Positions 22,916-30,951 of a stretch of 39,388 nucleotides of DNA are shown here, piece by piece. The stretch's first letter is position 1. Every line of letters starts with the position of its first letter. A program made the position numbers and the translations under genes. The notes under the pieces were generated by a model. The model ran no database searches and was not told where the DNA came from. It was given only the letters and a program-made list of their open reading frames with translations. The DNA comes from Verrucomicrobiota bacterium (GTDB lineage Bacteria > Verrucomicrobiota > Verrucomicrobiia > Chthoniobacterales > UBA10450), in the NCBI GenBank assembly GCA_003218975.1, contig QHPD01000111.1, forward strand, positions 1 through 39,388. Reading direction: 5' to 3'.

Positions 22916-25170
22916 ACCGTCACCGCAATAATTGGCGTCTCCGCATTCAGTTCCTCGCCCTATTTATGCTGCTGGGCATGGGCGCGCTAGGCCTTCGGCT
23001 CTGGTGGATCCAAGTAGCCCATGGCGTCGAATGGACTGCGCAATTGCGCACCAGCTCTCAGGCAACCGTCCGAATTCCCTCTGTACGGGGCGAAATCAAA
23101 GACCGCAACGGCCTGACACTGGTCCAGAATCGCGCGAGCTATGAGGTGGATTTTTATTTGCCGGAGATGGTCAAAGGCTATCGCGAGCGCTTCGGTTCAC
23201 CGCCGCTGACGGAATATCGAGCGACCATCAACGGAATGCCAAAAGACATGAAGGAGCCGGACATCATCAAGATCGTCAATGACGGCATCATCCCGCGACT
23301 GAACGATCTTGATCTGGCACGCGACTACAATTCCAACCGGCTGCAGCGACATTATCGCAACGACACTGAAGTTCCGTTCTCTTACATCAAGGACATCGAT
23401 TTCCCAACTATGGCGAAATTTTCTGAACACGATGTCGGGTTGCCTGGGGTGGACATCGCCATCAAGCCGGTGCGCTCTTATATTTATGGCGCGCTGGCCG
23501 CGCATCTTCTCGGTTACGTCGGTATGCCGGACGACGTTGACAAGGAGGAAGCAAGAAAATTCACGTTTTACCAAGCGGACGTGGAAGGGAAATCGAATAT
23601 CGAAAAGTCAATGGATGAATATCTGCGCGGGAAACCCGGAATGCGGTATTTGCGCAAAAGTGCCAAGGGAACAATCGAAGGAATCTTGCGTGAAGATCCG
23701 CCGCAACAAGGCGCGAATGTTTTCCTTACGCTGGATGCGAGGATCCAATCGATCGCGGAGGAGGCATTACGGGCCGTGGGTCGTGGCGGAGCAGTGGTTG
23801 TCGACCCGAATAACGGCAACATTCTTGCGATGGCTTCAGTGCCCTCATTCGATCCAAATAAATTTATCCCCAGTATCAAAGCCAAAGATTGGAAAGCGCT
23901 GCAAAAAGATGAAGCCGACCCGCTGGTCAATCGTGCGATCAGCGCGTTGCCACCCGGTTCAACTTTCAAACTCATCACGTCGCTCGCCGGATTGCGCCGA
24001 AATCTTGCAAATGCCCGCTACAATTGCGGTGGCGGTGTGAGTTATGGCGACCACTTTTTCCAATGCTGGGCGGCCGAAAAGCATTACACGCACGGCACGC
24101 TGGGGTTGGTCGATGCGATCAAGGTCTCGTGTGATTCTTTTTTCTATCAGTACGGAAACGCAGCCAGCATTCAGTCGATCGACACCGTTGGAAAAATGTT
24201 GGGAATTGGCGAAGAATCGGGTCTGCGACTCACCGGTGAACAAACTGGCAATTTGCCAGGGCCTGAATGGATGCAAATTCACCATCCGCAGGAGAGATGG
24301 TCGCAGGCGCAAACGGCGAACGTTTCAATCGGCCAAGGCTACACTCTGGTTTCGCCACTGCAATTAGCAATGGCCTACGCGACGATCGCTAACGGCGGCA
24401 TCTGCTATTATCCGCGTCTGGTGGATAAGGTCTTGAAGCAAGATGGCTCTCCTGTGCTGGAGGAGCACGGCAACGTCGCGGTGCCGCAGACGCCGCAAGT
24501 GCGATCCGACCTGCGCAAGGAACTCTCGCCTGACAAAATCGAACTCGTGCGCAAAGGCCTTTGGAAAGTTGTTAATGAAGAGGGCGGAACCGGTGGAAGA
24601 GCGCGTTTGAAAGATGTGCAGGTTGCGGGCAAGACTGGCACTGCCCAAGCCACCGATCGCGGGCACAAGGATACCGTTGCGTGGTTTGCCTGTTTCGCGC
24701 CTTTCGAGAATCCCAAGTATGTTGTTGCGGTCATGGTCCAAGGCGGTGAGCACGGCGGCAGCGTCGCTGGCCCAGTTGCCACGAGAATTTTGGAACGGGC
24801 GCTCGCGTTGGATGAAGGTAAGTTCGATATGCAGGTCACCTGGCTCTCGCCTGCGCACAAGGCCAATCCGTTTCAAATGCTCAAGGATGTGAATTACGCC
24901 GGAGGGAACATTCCCAGCGGCGACGAAGAAAATGCCGATGAGTCGCAAAATGCCACGGCTCAGATGGCCAGTTCGGATGCAGCGCCGGATGTAGAACCTG
25001 AAGCGGACTCTCGAGGGCAAGTAAGGCGACGGGCTGCAGTTCCTGCGGGGCGCGCCGTTCCCGTGGCAGCGCCGCAGCCGCGCAACTTTTTTGAACGACT
25101 CTTTGGAATTCGCCGGCCACCAGCGCCTGCACCAACGCCGCCGCCGGCTCGCCGGCGTGGAATACGATGA
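22912..25170 (+). CDS. mrdA: Penicillin-binding protein 2 (elongation transpeptidase)
   Basis: Class B PBP that cross-links murein during rod elongation. The 752 residues have one N-terminal membrane helix (FLALFMLLGMGALGLRLWWI), a pedestal domain with RGEIKDRNG, and GYVGMPDD/GKSNIEKSMDEYLRGKPG. The transpeptidase motifs are STFK (350-353), SCD (406-408) and KTGT (574-577). The final 110 residues or so are an Ala/Pro/Arg-rich tail (from about 640, ending PAPAPTPPPARRRGIR) that ordinary PBP2 lacks. The partner gene rodA is not downstream; rng follows instead after 72 bp. Confidence 0.95.
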   Translation: MNRHRNNWRLRIQFLALFMLLGMGALGLRLWWIQVAHGVEWTAQLRTSSQATVRIPSVRGEIKDRNGLTLVQNRASYEVDFYLPEMVKGYRERFGSPPLTEYRATINGMPKDMKEPDIIKIVNDGIIPRLNDLDLARDYNSNRLQRHYRNDTEVPFSYIKDIDFPTMAKFSEHDVGLPGVDIAIKPVRSYIYGALAAHLLGYVGMPDDVDKEEARKFTFYQADVEGKSNIEKSMDEYLRGKPGMRYLRKSAKGTIEGILREDPPQQGANVFLTLDARIQSIAEEALRAVGRGGAVVVDPNNGNILAMASVPSFDPNKFIPSIKAKDWKALQKDEADPLVNRAISALPPGSTFKLITSLAGLRRNLANARYNCGGGVSYGDHFFQCWAAEKHYTHGTLGLVDAIKVSCDSFFYQYGNAASIQSIDTVGKMLGIGEESGLRLTGEQTGNLPGPEWMQIHHPQERWSQAQTANVSIGQGYTLVSPLQLAMAYATIANGGICYYPRLVDKVLKQDGSPVLEEHGNVAVPQTPQVRSDLRKELSPDKIELVRKGLWKVVNEEGGTGGRARLKDVQVAGKTGTAQATDRGHKDTVAWFACFAPFENPKYVVAVMVQGGEHGGSVAGPVATRILERALALDEGKFDMQVTWLSPAHKANPFQMLKDVNYAGGNIPSGDEENADESQNATAQMASSDAAPDVEPEADSRGQVRRRAAVPAGRAVPVAAPQPRNFFERLFGIRRPPAPAPTPPPARRRGIR

Positions 25171-25242
25171 ACTCTCGATTAGAAACGCTGTCGCAGAACC
25201 TCCGGGCGATTCCGCTTCTGATCGGTCAACCTCTTCAATTTT

Positions 25243-26817
25243 ATGATAGACAAGGTAAAAAAAATTTTGGGGCTTGCTTCGCGCAAAACGGGGAACAAGC
25301 TCATACTCAGCGTAGAGAAACTCGAGTCCCGCGTCGCGTTGCTCGAGAATGGCCGGCTCGAAGAATACAGCGTCGAGCGTAAAACTTCGCGGAACATTGT
25401 CGGCAGCGTTTACAAAGGCAGAGTCAAAAACATCGAGATGGGCCTGAAGGCGATGTTTGTGGACATCGGCTTCGAGAAAAACGCGTTCCTCCATTTTTGG
25501 GACGCGATTCCGGCTGCGCTCGACAGTGGAATCGAGGAAATCGACCGACCTGCAAACAGGCGGCCCCGCAAACGAATTACAGCCAAAGATATCCCAAATA
25601 TTTACCCAGTCGGCTCCGACGTAATCGTGCAAGTCACTAAAGGTCCCATCGGGACAAAGGGACCGCGCGTCACCACCAATCTCAGCTTCGCAGGGCGCTA
25701 TTTGGTCTTGATGCCGTTCAGCGACCGGAGCGGCATTTCCCGAAAAATTGAAGATCCGAAGGAACGGGAGCGTCTCCGCAACATTTTGCGCCAGCTCGAC
25801 ACTCCAGACGGCGTCGGCGTCATTATCCGCACAGTCGGCGAAGGGCAGCGCGCCCGCTATTTTGTCCGTGATCTGCGGTTCCTTCTCGATCAGTGGGCCA
25901 AGGTTGAACAGCTCATCCGCGATTCTCCCGCCTCGTGCCGCGTTTTTGAGGAACCGGACTTGGTTGAGCGGACCGTCCGCGATTTTCTAACGGAAGAGAT
26001 CGATGAAGTCGTCTGCGACGATCGCGAATCGACCAACCGCATGCTCGACATGGTTGGTCACATTTCCCGCCGGGCGCGCAATCGCATCCGCTTTTACGAC
26101 AGCGCCGCGCCGATTTTCGAGGCCTATGGCGTGCAAAAACAAATCGACGACGCCTTTCATCGGCAGGTGTGGCTCAAATGCGGCGGCTACATTGTGATCG
26201 ACGAGACTGAGGCCTTGGTGGCCATCGACGTCAACACTGGCCGCAACAAGGGTGGGCGCGACGTAGAGAAAACGATTTTGCAAACAAACTTGGAAGCGGC
26301 GGACGAAATCGCCCGTCAGCTTCGGCTGCGTAATATCGGTGGTTTGATCATAGGCGATTTCATCGACATGAAGAGCCGCAAAGACCTGCAAATGGTTTAC
26401 AACCTAATGAAGGAACGGCTTAAGCGCGACAAGGCCAAGACACATGTCCTTCCGATTTCGCCACTTGGTCTGATGGAAATGACTCGCCAACGGGCGCAGC
26501 AGAGCCTCAGTGAAACTATTTACCAGAACTGCCCCTACTGCGGCGGTCGCGGAGTGGTGAAAACTTCCATGACTACAAGCGTGGAACTGCATCGGACTCT
26601 CAATACGGTCATGCGGAAATATCAAGACAGCGTGCATGATTTTCGGGTGATTCTGAATCCAGACGTGCTTAAGCGACTAAAGGAAGAGGATGAGGAATTG
26701 CTTATCGATCTGGAGCGCCGTTACGCCGGGCGGCTTGTGTTCCGCGGCGATCCCGGCTTTCACCAGGAAAAGTTCATCATCACCGATGCAAATACCGGGG
26801 CGGAGCTCAAGGCCTAG
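25243..26817 (+). CDS. rng: Ribonuclease E/G family endoribonuclease
   Basis: Single-strand endoribonuclease for rRNA maturation and mRNA decay. The 524 residues resemble RNase G more than the long RNase E, lacking a degradosome scaffold. Landmarks: S1 domain at about 47-150 (NIVGSVYKGRVKNIEMGLKA and FVDIGFEKNAFLHF), metal-binding aspartates in AIDVNTGRNKG (D329) and GDFIDMKSRKDL, and the zinc-link CPYCGG (C430, C433). Placement after mre genes parallels the mreBCD-(maf)-rng order of enterobacteria; maf is absent here. It is probably the last gene of the elongasome transcript. Confidence 0.94.
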   Translation: MIDKVKKILGLASRKTGNKLILSVEKLESRVALLENGRLEEYSVERKTSRNIVGSVYKGRVKNIEMGLKAMFVDIGFEKNAFLHFWDAIPAALDSGIEEIDRPANRRPRKRITAKDIPNIYPVGSDVIVQVTKGPIGTKGPRVTTNLSFAGRYLVLMPFSDRSGISRKIEDPKERERLRNILRQLDTPDGVGVIIRTVGEGQRARYFVRDLRFLLDQWAKVEQLIRDSPASCRVFEEPDLVERTVRDFLTEEIDEVVCDDRESTNRMLDMVGHISRRARNRIRFYDSAAPIFEAYGVQKQIDDAFHRQVWLKCGGYIVIDETEALVAIDVNTGRNKGGRDVEKTILQTNLEAADEIARQLRLRNIGGLIIGDFIDMKSRKDLQMVYNLMKERLKRDKAKTHVLPISPLGLMEMTRQRAQQSLSETIYQNCPYCGGRGVVKTSMTTSVELHRTLNTVMRKYQDSVHDFRVILNPDVLKRLKEEDEELLIDLERRYAGRLVFRGDPGFHQEKFIITDANTGAELKA

Positions 26818-26818
26818 A

Positions 26819-26847
26819 GCAAGAAAATTTCCTAAAATATTTCTTGC
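26819..26847 (+). terminator. Possible terminator hairpin after rng
   Basis: gcaagaaa (26819-26826) and tttcttgc (26840-26847) form an 8-bp perfect stem directly after the rng stop. The following bases (aatttgtaatt) are only weakly T-rich, so the hairpin may end transcription inefficiently or stabilise the 3' end. Confidence 0.35.
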
Positions 26848-26966
26848 AATTTGTAATTGGCCCGCTCAAACTCGCGGCATCTAGACAAAAAGAGCCAATT
26901 TCGTTATTGACTTGTGGCTCCAAAATGTTTGGAGTAGAAACAAACTTAACCAAAAGGAGAAATAAC

Positions 26967-27719
26967 ATGAAAAAACTACTGTTGGGCCTTTGCGGCGTTG
27001 CTGCACTCGGTTCGGTCACGTTTGCGGGTGTCGAATATGGTGGGAAGGAAATGAAACAGGTGGCCGGTCCACCTCCGTGCCCGGAGTGGTACGCCGATCA
27101 GGAGTTTAACGTAAGCCTGTGGGGCACCTACATTTTTACGGCAAACAATTGGCAAGATGACCGCTACATGTTATCCGATCATGCCTGGGGCGGTGGTATC
27201 GATGCGAAATACTTCTTCCACCGTTACTTCGGCGTCGGGGTTGAAGGTTGGATGGTCGATTCGAGACAGGCACGCGAAAATATTTTCGTCGACTTCAGCG
27301 ACGGGATTTTCCAGGACACCTTTCACAACGTAAACAAGGGCATCGGAGCGGTGCTGGGTACATTGACCCTGCGTTACCCGTTCCACTGCTCACGTTTTTC
27401 ACCTTACATCTTCGGTGGCGGCGGCGGAATCTTTGGCGGTGGCCAGAGGCCGATCAATGTGTTGTTCCGCGAAAACGCCGCCGGATTTCCTGTAACAGGA
27501 CCCGGTGGGCTTATTAGCAACGGGGGCGAGGGCTTCGACATTGTCAAGACAGTTGGTCATACGGAGTCTGAGTCAGAGGGAATTGGCCAGGTTGGCGCAG
27601 GCTTGGAAGTTCGCTTTACGCCGCACATCGGCTGGGTCAGTGATTTCAGTTGGAACTTTATCAACGGTCCAGACAACAACTTCGGCATGGTCCGCACAGG
27701 CGTGAATTTCGCCTTTTAA
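26967..27719 (+). CDS. Outer-membrane beta-barrel protein
   Basis: 250 residues from ATG 26967, chosen because aaaggag stands 7-13 bp upstream, the clearest Shine-Dalgarno in the window, and because it gives a good signal peptide MKKLLLGLCGVAALGSVTFA. The mature part alternates aromatic and polar residues in barrel fashion and has long glycine-rich turns (YIFGGGGGIFGGG). The last strand ends in Phe (RTGVNFAF), the usual signal for BAM-dependent insertion. It resembles OmpA-like/OmpW-like small porin domains, but no exact family can be named. Strong RBS and terminator suggest high expression. A ttgact box at 26907-26912 could be its -35 element, though the -10 is poor. Confidence 0.85.
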   Translation: MKKLLLGLCGVAALGSVTFAGVEYGGKEMKQVAGPPPCPEWYADQEFNVSLWGTYIFTANNWQDDRYMLSDHAWGGGIDAKYFFHRYFGVGVEGWMVDSRQARENIFVDFSDGIFQDTFHNVNKGIGAVLGTLTLRYPFHCSRFSPYIFGGGGGIFGGGQRPINVLFRENAAGFPVTGPGGLISNGGEGFDIVKTVGHTESESEGIGQVGAGLEVRFTPHIGWVSDFSWNFINGPDNNFGMVRTGVNFAF

Positions 27720-27741
27720 GAGTCGAACGTCACATTTGGTT

Positions 27742-27776
27742 AAAGCGGCGTCCGAAAATCCGGACGCCGCTTTTTT
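27742..27776 (+). terminator. Rho-independent terminator after the beta-barrel gene
   Basis: aaagcggcgtccg (27742-27754) pairs perfectly over 13 bp with cggacgccgcttt (27761-27773) around a 6-nt loop and is followed by a T tract. It is the strongest terminator in the window. Confidence 0.93.
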
Positions 27777-27811
27777 GTACGCGTTAAACGTAGGTCTATT
27801 CGTTTATCAAT

Positions 27812-27843
27812 GGCGTTTGCGAATGATTAGATTTGCGAACGCC
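27812..27843 (+). promoter_or_regulatory. 13-bp hairpin in the thiH leader
   Basis: ggcgtttgcgaat and atttgcgaacgcc pair over 13 positions (two G-U) around the loop gattag, 23 nt before the thiH ATG. It does not resemble the conserved TPP riboswitch. Function unknown. Confidence 0.45.
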
Positions 27844-27866
27844 TGGATGCGCACGAAATTATTTTG

Positions 27867-28991
27867 ATGTCGTTCATCGAGACCCTGGACAATCTGGCTC
27901 TGAAGAAATCGGAGCTGGTTCAGCGCTTCGAACATCTGATCGCCCCGAAATTGGATCAAGAGCTCGAAGCGATGGCACAGTTTTCGCGCTCGCTCACGCT
28001 GCAAAATTTTGGGCGGACGATGCGCCTCTTCGCTCCGCTTTATCTTTCCAACGAGTGCATCAACAATTGCCGGTATTGCGGTTTCTCGCGCGACAATCCG
28101 ATCCTTCGCGTTACGCTCGACATCGATGAAGTCGTCGCCGAAGCGCAGCATCTCGCTCGTCAGGGATTTCGCCAGATCCTTCTCGTAGCCGGCGAGCATC
28201 CCAAATTTGTGAGCTGTGACTACCTTGCTGAATGCGTGCGGGCACTCACGCGAGATTTTTCATCGATTTCCATCGAGGTCGGGCCTATGGAAACGGAGGA
28301 TTATGTGTCGATTGTCGAAGCCGGCGCGGAAGGACTTGTAGTTTATCAAGAGACGTACAATCGCGGCGTTTATGTAGAAATGCATACCGCGGGGCCGAAA
28401 CGCGACTTTAATTTTCGGCTCGATTGCGCCGAGCGCGGTTATGCCGCCGGTTTTCGTCGGCTCGGCGTCGGTGCGCTCATCGGTTTAACGCGCTGGCAAG
28501 ATGAAGCGATCGCTCTCGCAGCGCATTTGGAACATTTGTTTAAACGCTGCTGGCAGACGCAAATCACCGTGAGCTTGCCCCGGTTAAGGCCGGCCGCCGG
28601 CGGATTCCGTCCGCTTTTCTCGATGACCGACCGCGAACTCGCGCAGTTGGTTTGTGCATTACGGATTACTTTTCCGCAGCTTGGCATTGTGCTGAGCACC
28701 CGCGAGCGCGCGCCGCTGCGGGACTCGCTCGCGTTAATCGGCGTGACGATGATGAGCGCCGGCAGCCACACCGAGCCCGGCGGTTATACCCGGCAAGGCC
28801 GCGAACATCTCCATCGAACCGTGCGCGGCCGCATCGTCGCGCCGGAATACCAGGACGGCGAAGATCAACTCGCCACCGGCCAATTCGAAATCAGCGACGA
28901 ACGTTCCCCCGCCGAAATCGCCGCAGTTCTTCGCCGTCGCGGACTCGAACCGGTTTGGAAAGATTGGGACCAGGCCCTCTGCGGCGCATGA
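27867..28991 (+). CDS. thiH: 2-iminoacetate synthase ThiH
   Basis: Radical-SAM tyrosine lyase that supplies dehydroglycine for the thiazole ring of thiamine. From ATG 27867 it has 374 residues; a TTG directly before is also possible. The SAM cluster motif is ECINNCRYCGF with C64, C68 and C71. Further family segments are LLVAGEHPKFV, SIEVGPMETEDY, VVYQETYNRGVYVEMHTAGP and KRDFNFRLD. The C-terminal FEISDERSPAEIAAVLRRRG is typical. thiS follows after a short repeat, but thiG, the partner thiazole synthase, is not visible in the window. Confidence 0.94.
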   Translation: MSFIETLDNLALKKSELVQRFEHLIAPKLDQELEAMAQFSRSLTLQNFGRTMRLFAPLYLSNECINNCRYCGFSRDNPILRVTLDIDEVVAEAQHLARQGFRQILLVAGEHPKFVSCDYLAECVRALTRDFSSISIEVGPMETEDYVSIVEAGAEGLVVYQETYNRGVYVEMHTAGPKRDFNFRLDCAERGYAAGFRRLGVGALIGLTRWQDEAIALAAHLEHLFKRCWQTQITVSLPRLRPAAGGFRPLFSMTDRELAQLVCALRITFPQLGIVLSTRERAPLRDSLALIGVTMMSAGSHTEPGGYTRQGREHLHRTVRGRIVAPEYQDGEDQLATGQFEISDERSPAEIAAVLRRRGLEPVWKDWDQALCGA

Positions 28992-29002
28992 CGGTTTCAG
29001 CT

Positions 29003-29027
29003 GTAGCGGCAGTCTCCGACCGCCGAG
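29003..29027. repeat. Small palindromic repeat between thiH and thiS
   Basis: cggcagtc (29007-29014) and gaccgccg (29018-29025) pair around tcc with one G-U. It has the form of a REP-like unit in the 50-bp thiH-thiS gap. Confidence 0.5.
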
Positions 29028-29041
29028 GGCAGAATCCTTAG

Positions 29042-29245
29042 ATGATGAAAATCTCACTCAATGGCGAATCAATCGATGCCCGCGAAGCAAAAACGATCGC
29101 GGAGCTAATCGACCATTATCAATTGCCGGGGCAATCTATTTTGGTGGAACACAACGGTCTCGCCGTGCATCGACACGAATGGGCAGAGCGACCATTAGCC
29201 GAAGGCGACCGCATCGAATTCATCCGCGTCGTCGCCGGCGGCTGA
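29042..29245 (+). CDS. thiS: Sulfur carrier protein ThiS
   Basis: Small beta-grasp protein that carries sulfur as a C-terminal thiocarboxylate for thiazole formation. 67 residues (66 if the second ATG, 29045, is used), starting MKISLNGESIDAREAKTIAE and ending with the required di-glycine in FIRVVAGG. LPLAEGDRIEFI-like residues before the tail (PLAEGDRIEFIRVVAGG) are typical. It follows thiH. Confidence 0.93.
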   Translation: MMKISLNGESIDAREAKTIAELIDHYQLPGQSILVEHNGLAVHRHEWAERPLAEGDRIEFIRVVAGG

Positions 29246-29313
29246 AAATAAGTTAACGGTTTCATCTGTTAGAAGAAGCTTCTCCGTATGAGCCTTGTTA
29301 GGTCTATGAAGCT
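29246..29313. other. Spacer after thiS
   Basis: No hairpin or gene is recognised between the thiS stop and the broken lipoprotein-like frame that follows. Confidence 0.4.
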
Positions 29314-29633
29314 GTGCGTGTAATTCTCTCGTTGCTGGTTGCGACACGTTCGGCCTAGGCTACGTCAACGAGCTTCATCGTTCGATCAAGATCGTCGAAT
29401 ACGGTTGGGGGGTTGCTCAGGCCTTCACGCTCAAGCCCGGTGAAATTAAGCCTGTCGGTTTTGGTCACGTTGCGGACAGCATCGACGTACTGCGTCGGGA
29501 CGGGCAGTTGCTAGCGCACTACTGCACTCGCGAAATTCCGCGCATTGGAGCGTCACGCGGAACCAAATGCGTCGTTCTCAGATCCAGTGGCGTCGTCATC
29601 GAGTTGAAGCAACATCTCGCGTATAACGAATAG
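29314..29633 (+). pseudogene. Broken lipoprotein-like gene
   Basis: An open frame of 107 codons (29310-29630, stop TAG 29631) contains a lipobox-like NSLVAGCDTFGLGYVNELHR and continues coherently to LKQHLAYNE, but has no start codon before late TTG/CTG codons. In the neighbouring frame GTG 29314 encodes VRVILSLLVA and then reaches a stop. Joining the two frames in ctggttg (about 29333-29339) would give a complete lipoprotein signal peptide ending LLVAGC. A second copy of this 7-mer would restore the frame, so loss of a 7-bp repeat is a simple explanation. The product family is not recognised. Sequencing error or an active slippage site are alternatives. Confidence 0.5.
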
Positions 29634-29675
29634 CCCGGAACGCTTTCGGGGTTGGCCGCACAAGCATGGGCGCCT

Positions 29676-30602
29676 ATGTTCCAGGCTGTGAAGCTTCTTC
29701 TGATCGACGGTCATTACTACGTTTACCGCTCGTTTTTTGCGATCCCGAATCTCTCTAACTCGCGAGGGGAACCGACAAACGCAATTTTCGGGTTTGCGAA
29801 GACGCTGCGGCTGATGCTCAAACATCTCCAGCCAGAGTTTGGCGCGGTATTTTGGGACGAAGGCATGCCGGAGCGGCGTGTAAAGTTGCAGCCGGCTTAC
29901 AAGGAGACGCGCAAGGAAATGCCCAAGCCGATGGTTCCGCAGCTCGAATTCATCCAGGAGACGCTGACTCCATTGCTCGGATTCAAAAATATTTCGCTGC
30001 CGAATACCGAGGCCGACGATCTAATGGGCTGTTATGCCATTGCGGCATGCAAGCGCCCGGGCACGAAAGTGGTGCTCGCAACCAATGATAAGGATCTCTA
30101 TCAACTGGTGGGGCCGTGTGTGAAAGTTTATACGACAGCAAAAGCGGATCTCGCGTCGCCGAAGGACGCGTTCGCATTGCTCGGCGAGCCGGAGGTGACG
30201 GCAAAATGGGATGTCTCACCGAGGCTTATAGGCGACGTCCTCGCCTTAACCGGTGATTCCGTCGATAACATCCCAGGGGCCGGGCTCGGTCGCAAAACTG
30301 CGGCAGCGTTGATTCGCGAATTTGGCGGGTTGGAACAGTTGCTCGCTAACATCGATAAGGTGAAAAGCGAGCGTACCCGCGAAAAACTCGCCAACGCGCG
30401 GGAGCAAATTTTGCAAAATCGGAAGATGATTGATCTGGATTGCCATCTCGATCTGCACGTGGCAATCGATGACCTTCGAATTAAGCCGGATTATCCCAAT
30501 CTGATCGCCGCACTGGAGAAATGTGAATTTAAATCGCTGCTCCAGGAAGTCCGCGATGAGGCGGCGCGGGCGAGAGCCGGTAGCCCGGGTAATTTGCTGT
30601 AG
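29676..30602 (+). CDS. Stand-alone 5'-3' exonuclease (PolA N-terminal domain-like)
   Basis: Flap/5'-nuclease of the FEN family, the domain fused to DNA polymerase I in many bacteria. From ATG 29676 it has 308 residues, starting MFQAVKLLLIDGHYYVYRSF with the first metal Asp. FWDEGMPERRVKLQPAYKETR follows, then the acidic cluster EADDLMG and ATNDKDLYQLV. The helix-hairpin-helix region reads LTGDSVDNIPGAGLGRKTAA. The frame ends with GNLL and no polymerase domain follows, so it is a complete stand-alone protein. A longer start at 29652 would add eight residues. It may act in RNA-primer or flap removal. Confidence 0.92.
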   Translation: MFQAVKLLLIDGHYYVYRSFFAIPNLSNSRGEPTNAIFGFAKTLRLMLKHLQPEFGAVFWDEGMPERRVKLQPAYKETRKEMPKPMVPQLEFIQETLTPLLGFKNISLPNTEADDLMGCYAIAACKRPGTKVVLATNDKDLYQLVGPCVKVYTTAKADLASPKDAFALLGEPEVTAKWDVSPRLIGDVLALTGDSVDNIPGAGLGRKTAAALIREFGGLEQLLANIDKVKSERTREKLANAREQILQNRKMIDLDCHLDLHVAIDDLRIKPDYPNLIAALEKCEFKSLLQEVRDEAARARAGSPGNLL

Positions 30603-30951
30603 GCCGCCATGTTGGAGCGCCCGTCGAAAAACTCAGCGCAAGCGTCCCCGTTTGCGATGTCGTGGGCCGAGCGGGAACGCTCGCGCCACACTCACGAATT
30701 TTTCGTAAAAAAGTTCGAACGCCGCGCGAGTTCCGCTGTCCAACTCAACAGGTTAAGGCGATTCGGGCGGTTGTACGTGTTTCTGATATTCGTTGTTTCT
30801 CCTAACGTGCGCTGCCCGAATCTTTTTTCTTCCTAATCCCTCTGGGTCAACCGCAAAAAGGCTTTGCATTTATCGTGGCGGGCGACGCGCCAATGCGAAA
30901 ACTTGGTGCATGGCCGACGCATTTACCAAGCCAAAGCCCAGACGAACTACC
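30603..30951. other. Gap between exonuclease gene and nadC, with REP-like repeat
   Basis: 349 bp without a recognisable gene. A hairpin unit lies at 30662-30689 (listed separately). An open frame reaches upstream of nadC to 30793, but its translation has no family features. A T-rich stretch (cttttttcttcc, near 30822-30834) follows gcccgaat words. Confidence 0.5.
30662..30689. repeat. REP-like palindrome upstream of nadC
   Basis: cgagcg (30668-30673) and cgctcg (30678-30683) form a perfect stem around ggaa, inside an outer gtgg/ccac pair (30662-30665 with 30686-30689). The composition is like the small palindrome families in dxr and thiH-thiS but the sequence differs. Confidence 0.55.

Noticed and set aside
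24364-25632. Minus-strand frame of 422 codons opposite mrdA and rng
   Set aside because: Both plus-strand genes have complete catalytic motifs; the antisense frame has no recognisable domain.
27777-27866. TPP riboswitch before thiH
   Set aside because: Conserved TPP aptamer words are absent; only a simple hairpin is seen.
30793-30951. N-terminal extension of nadC
   Set aside because: Extra 53 residues have no family match; ATG 30952 gives the usual NadC start and length.
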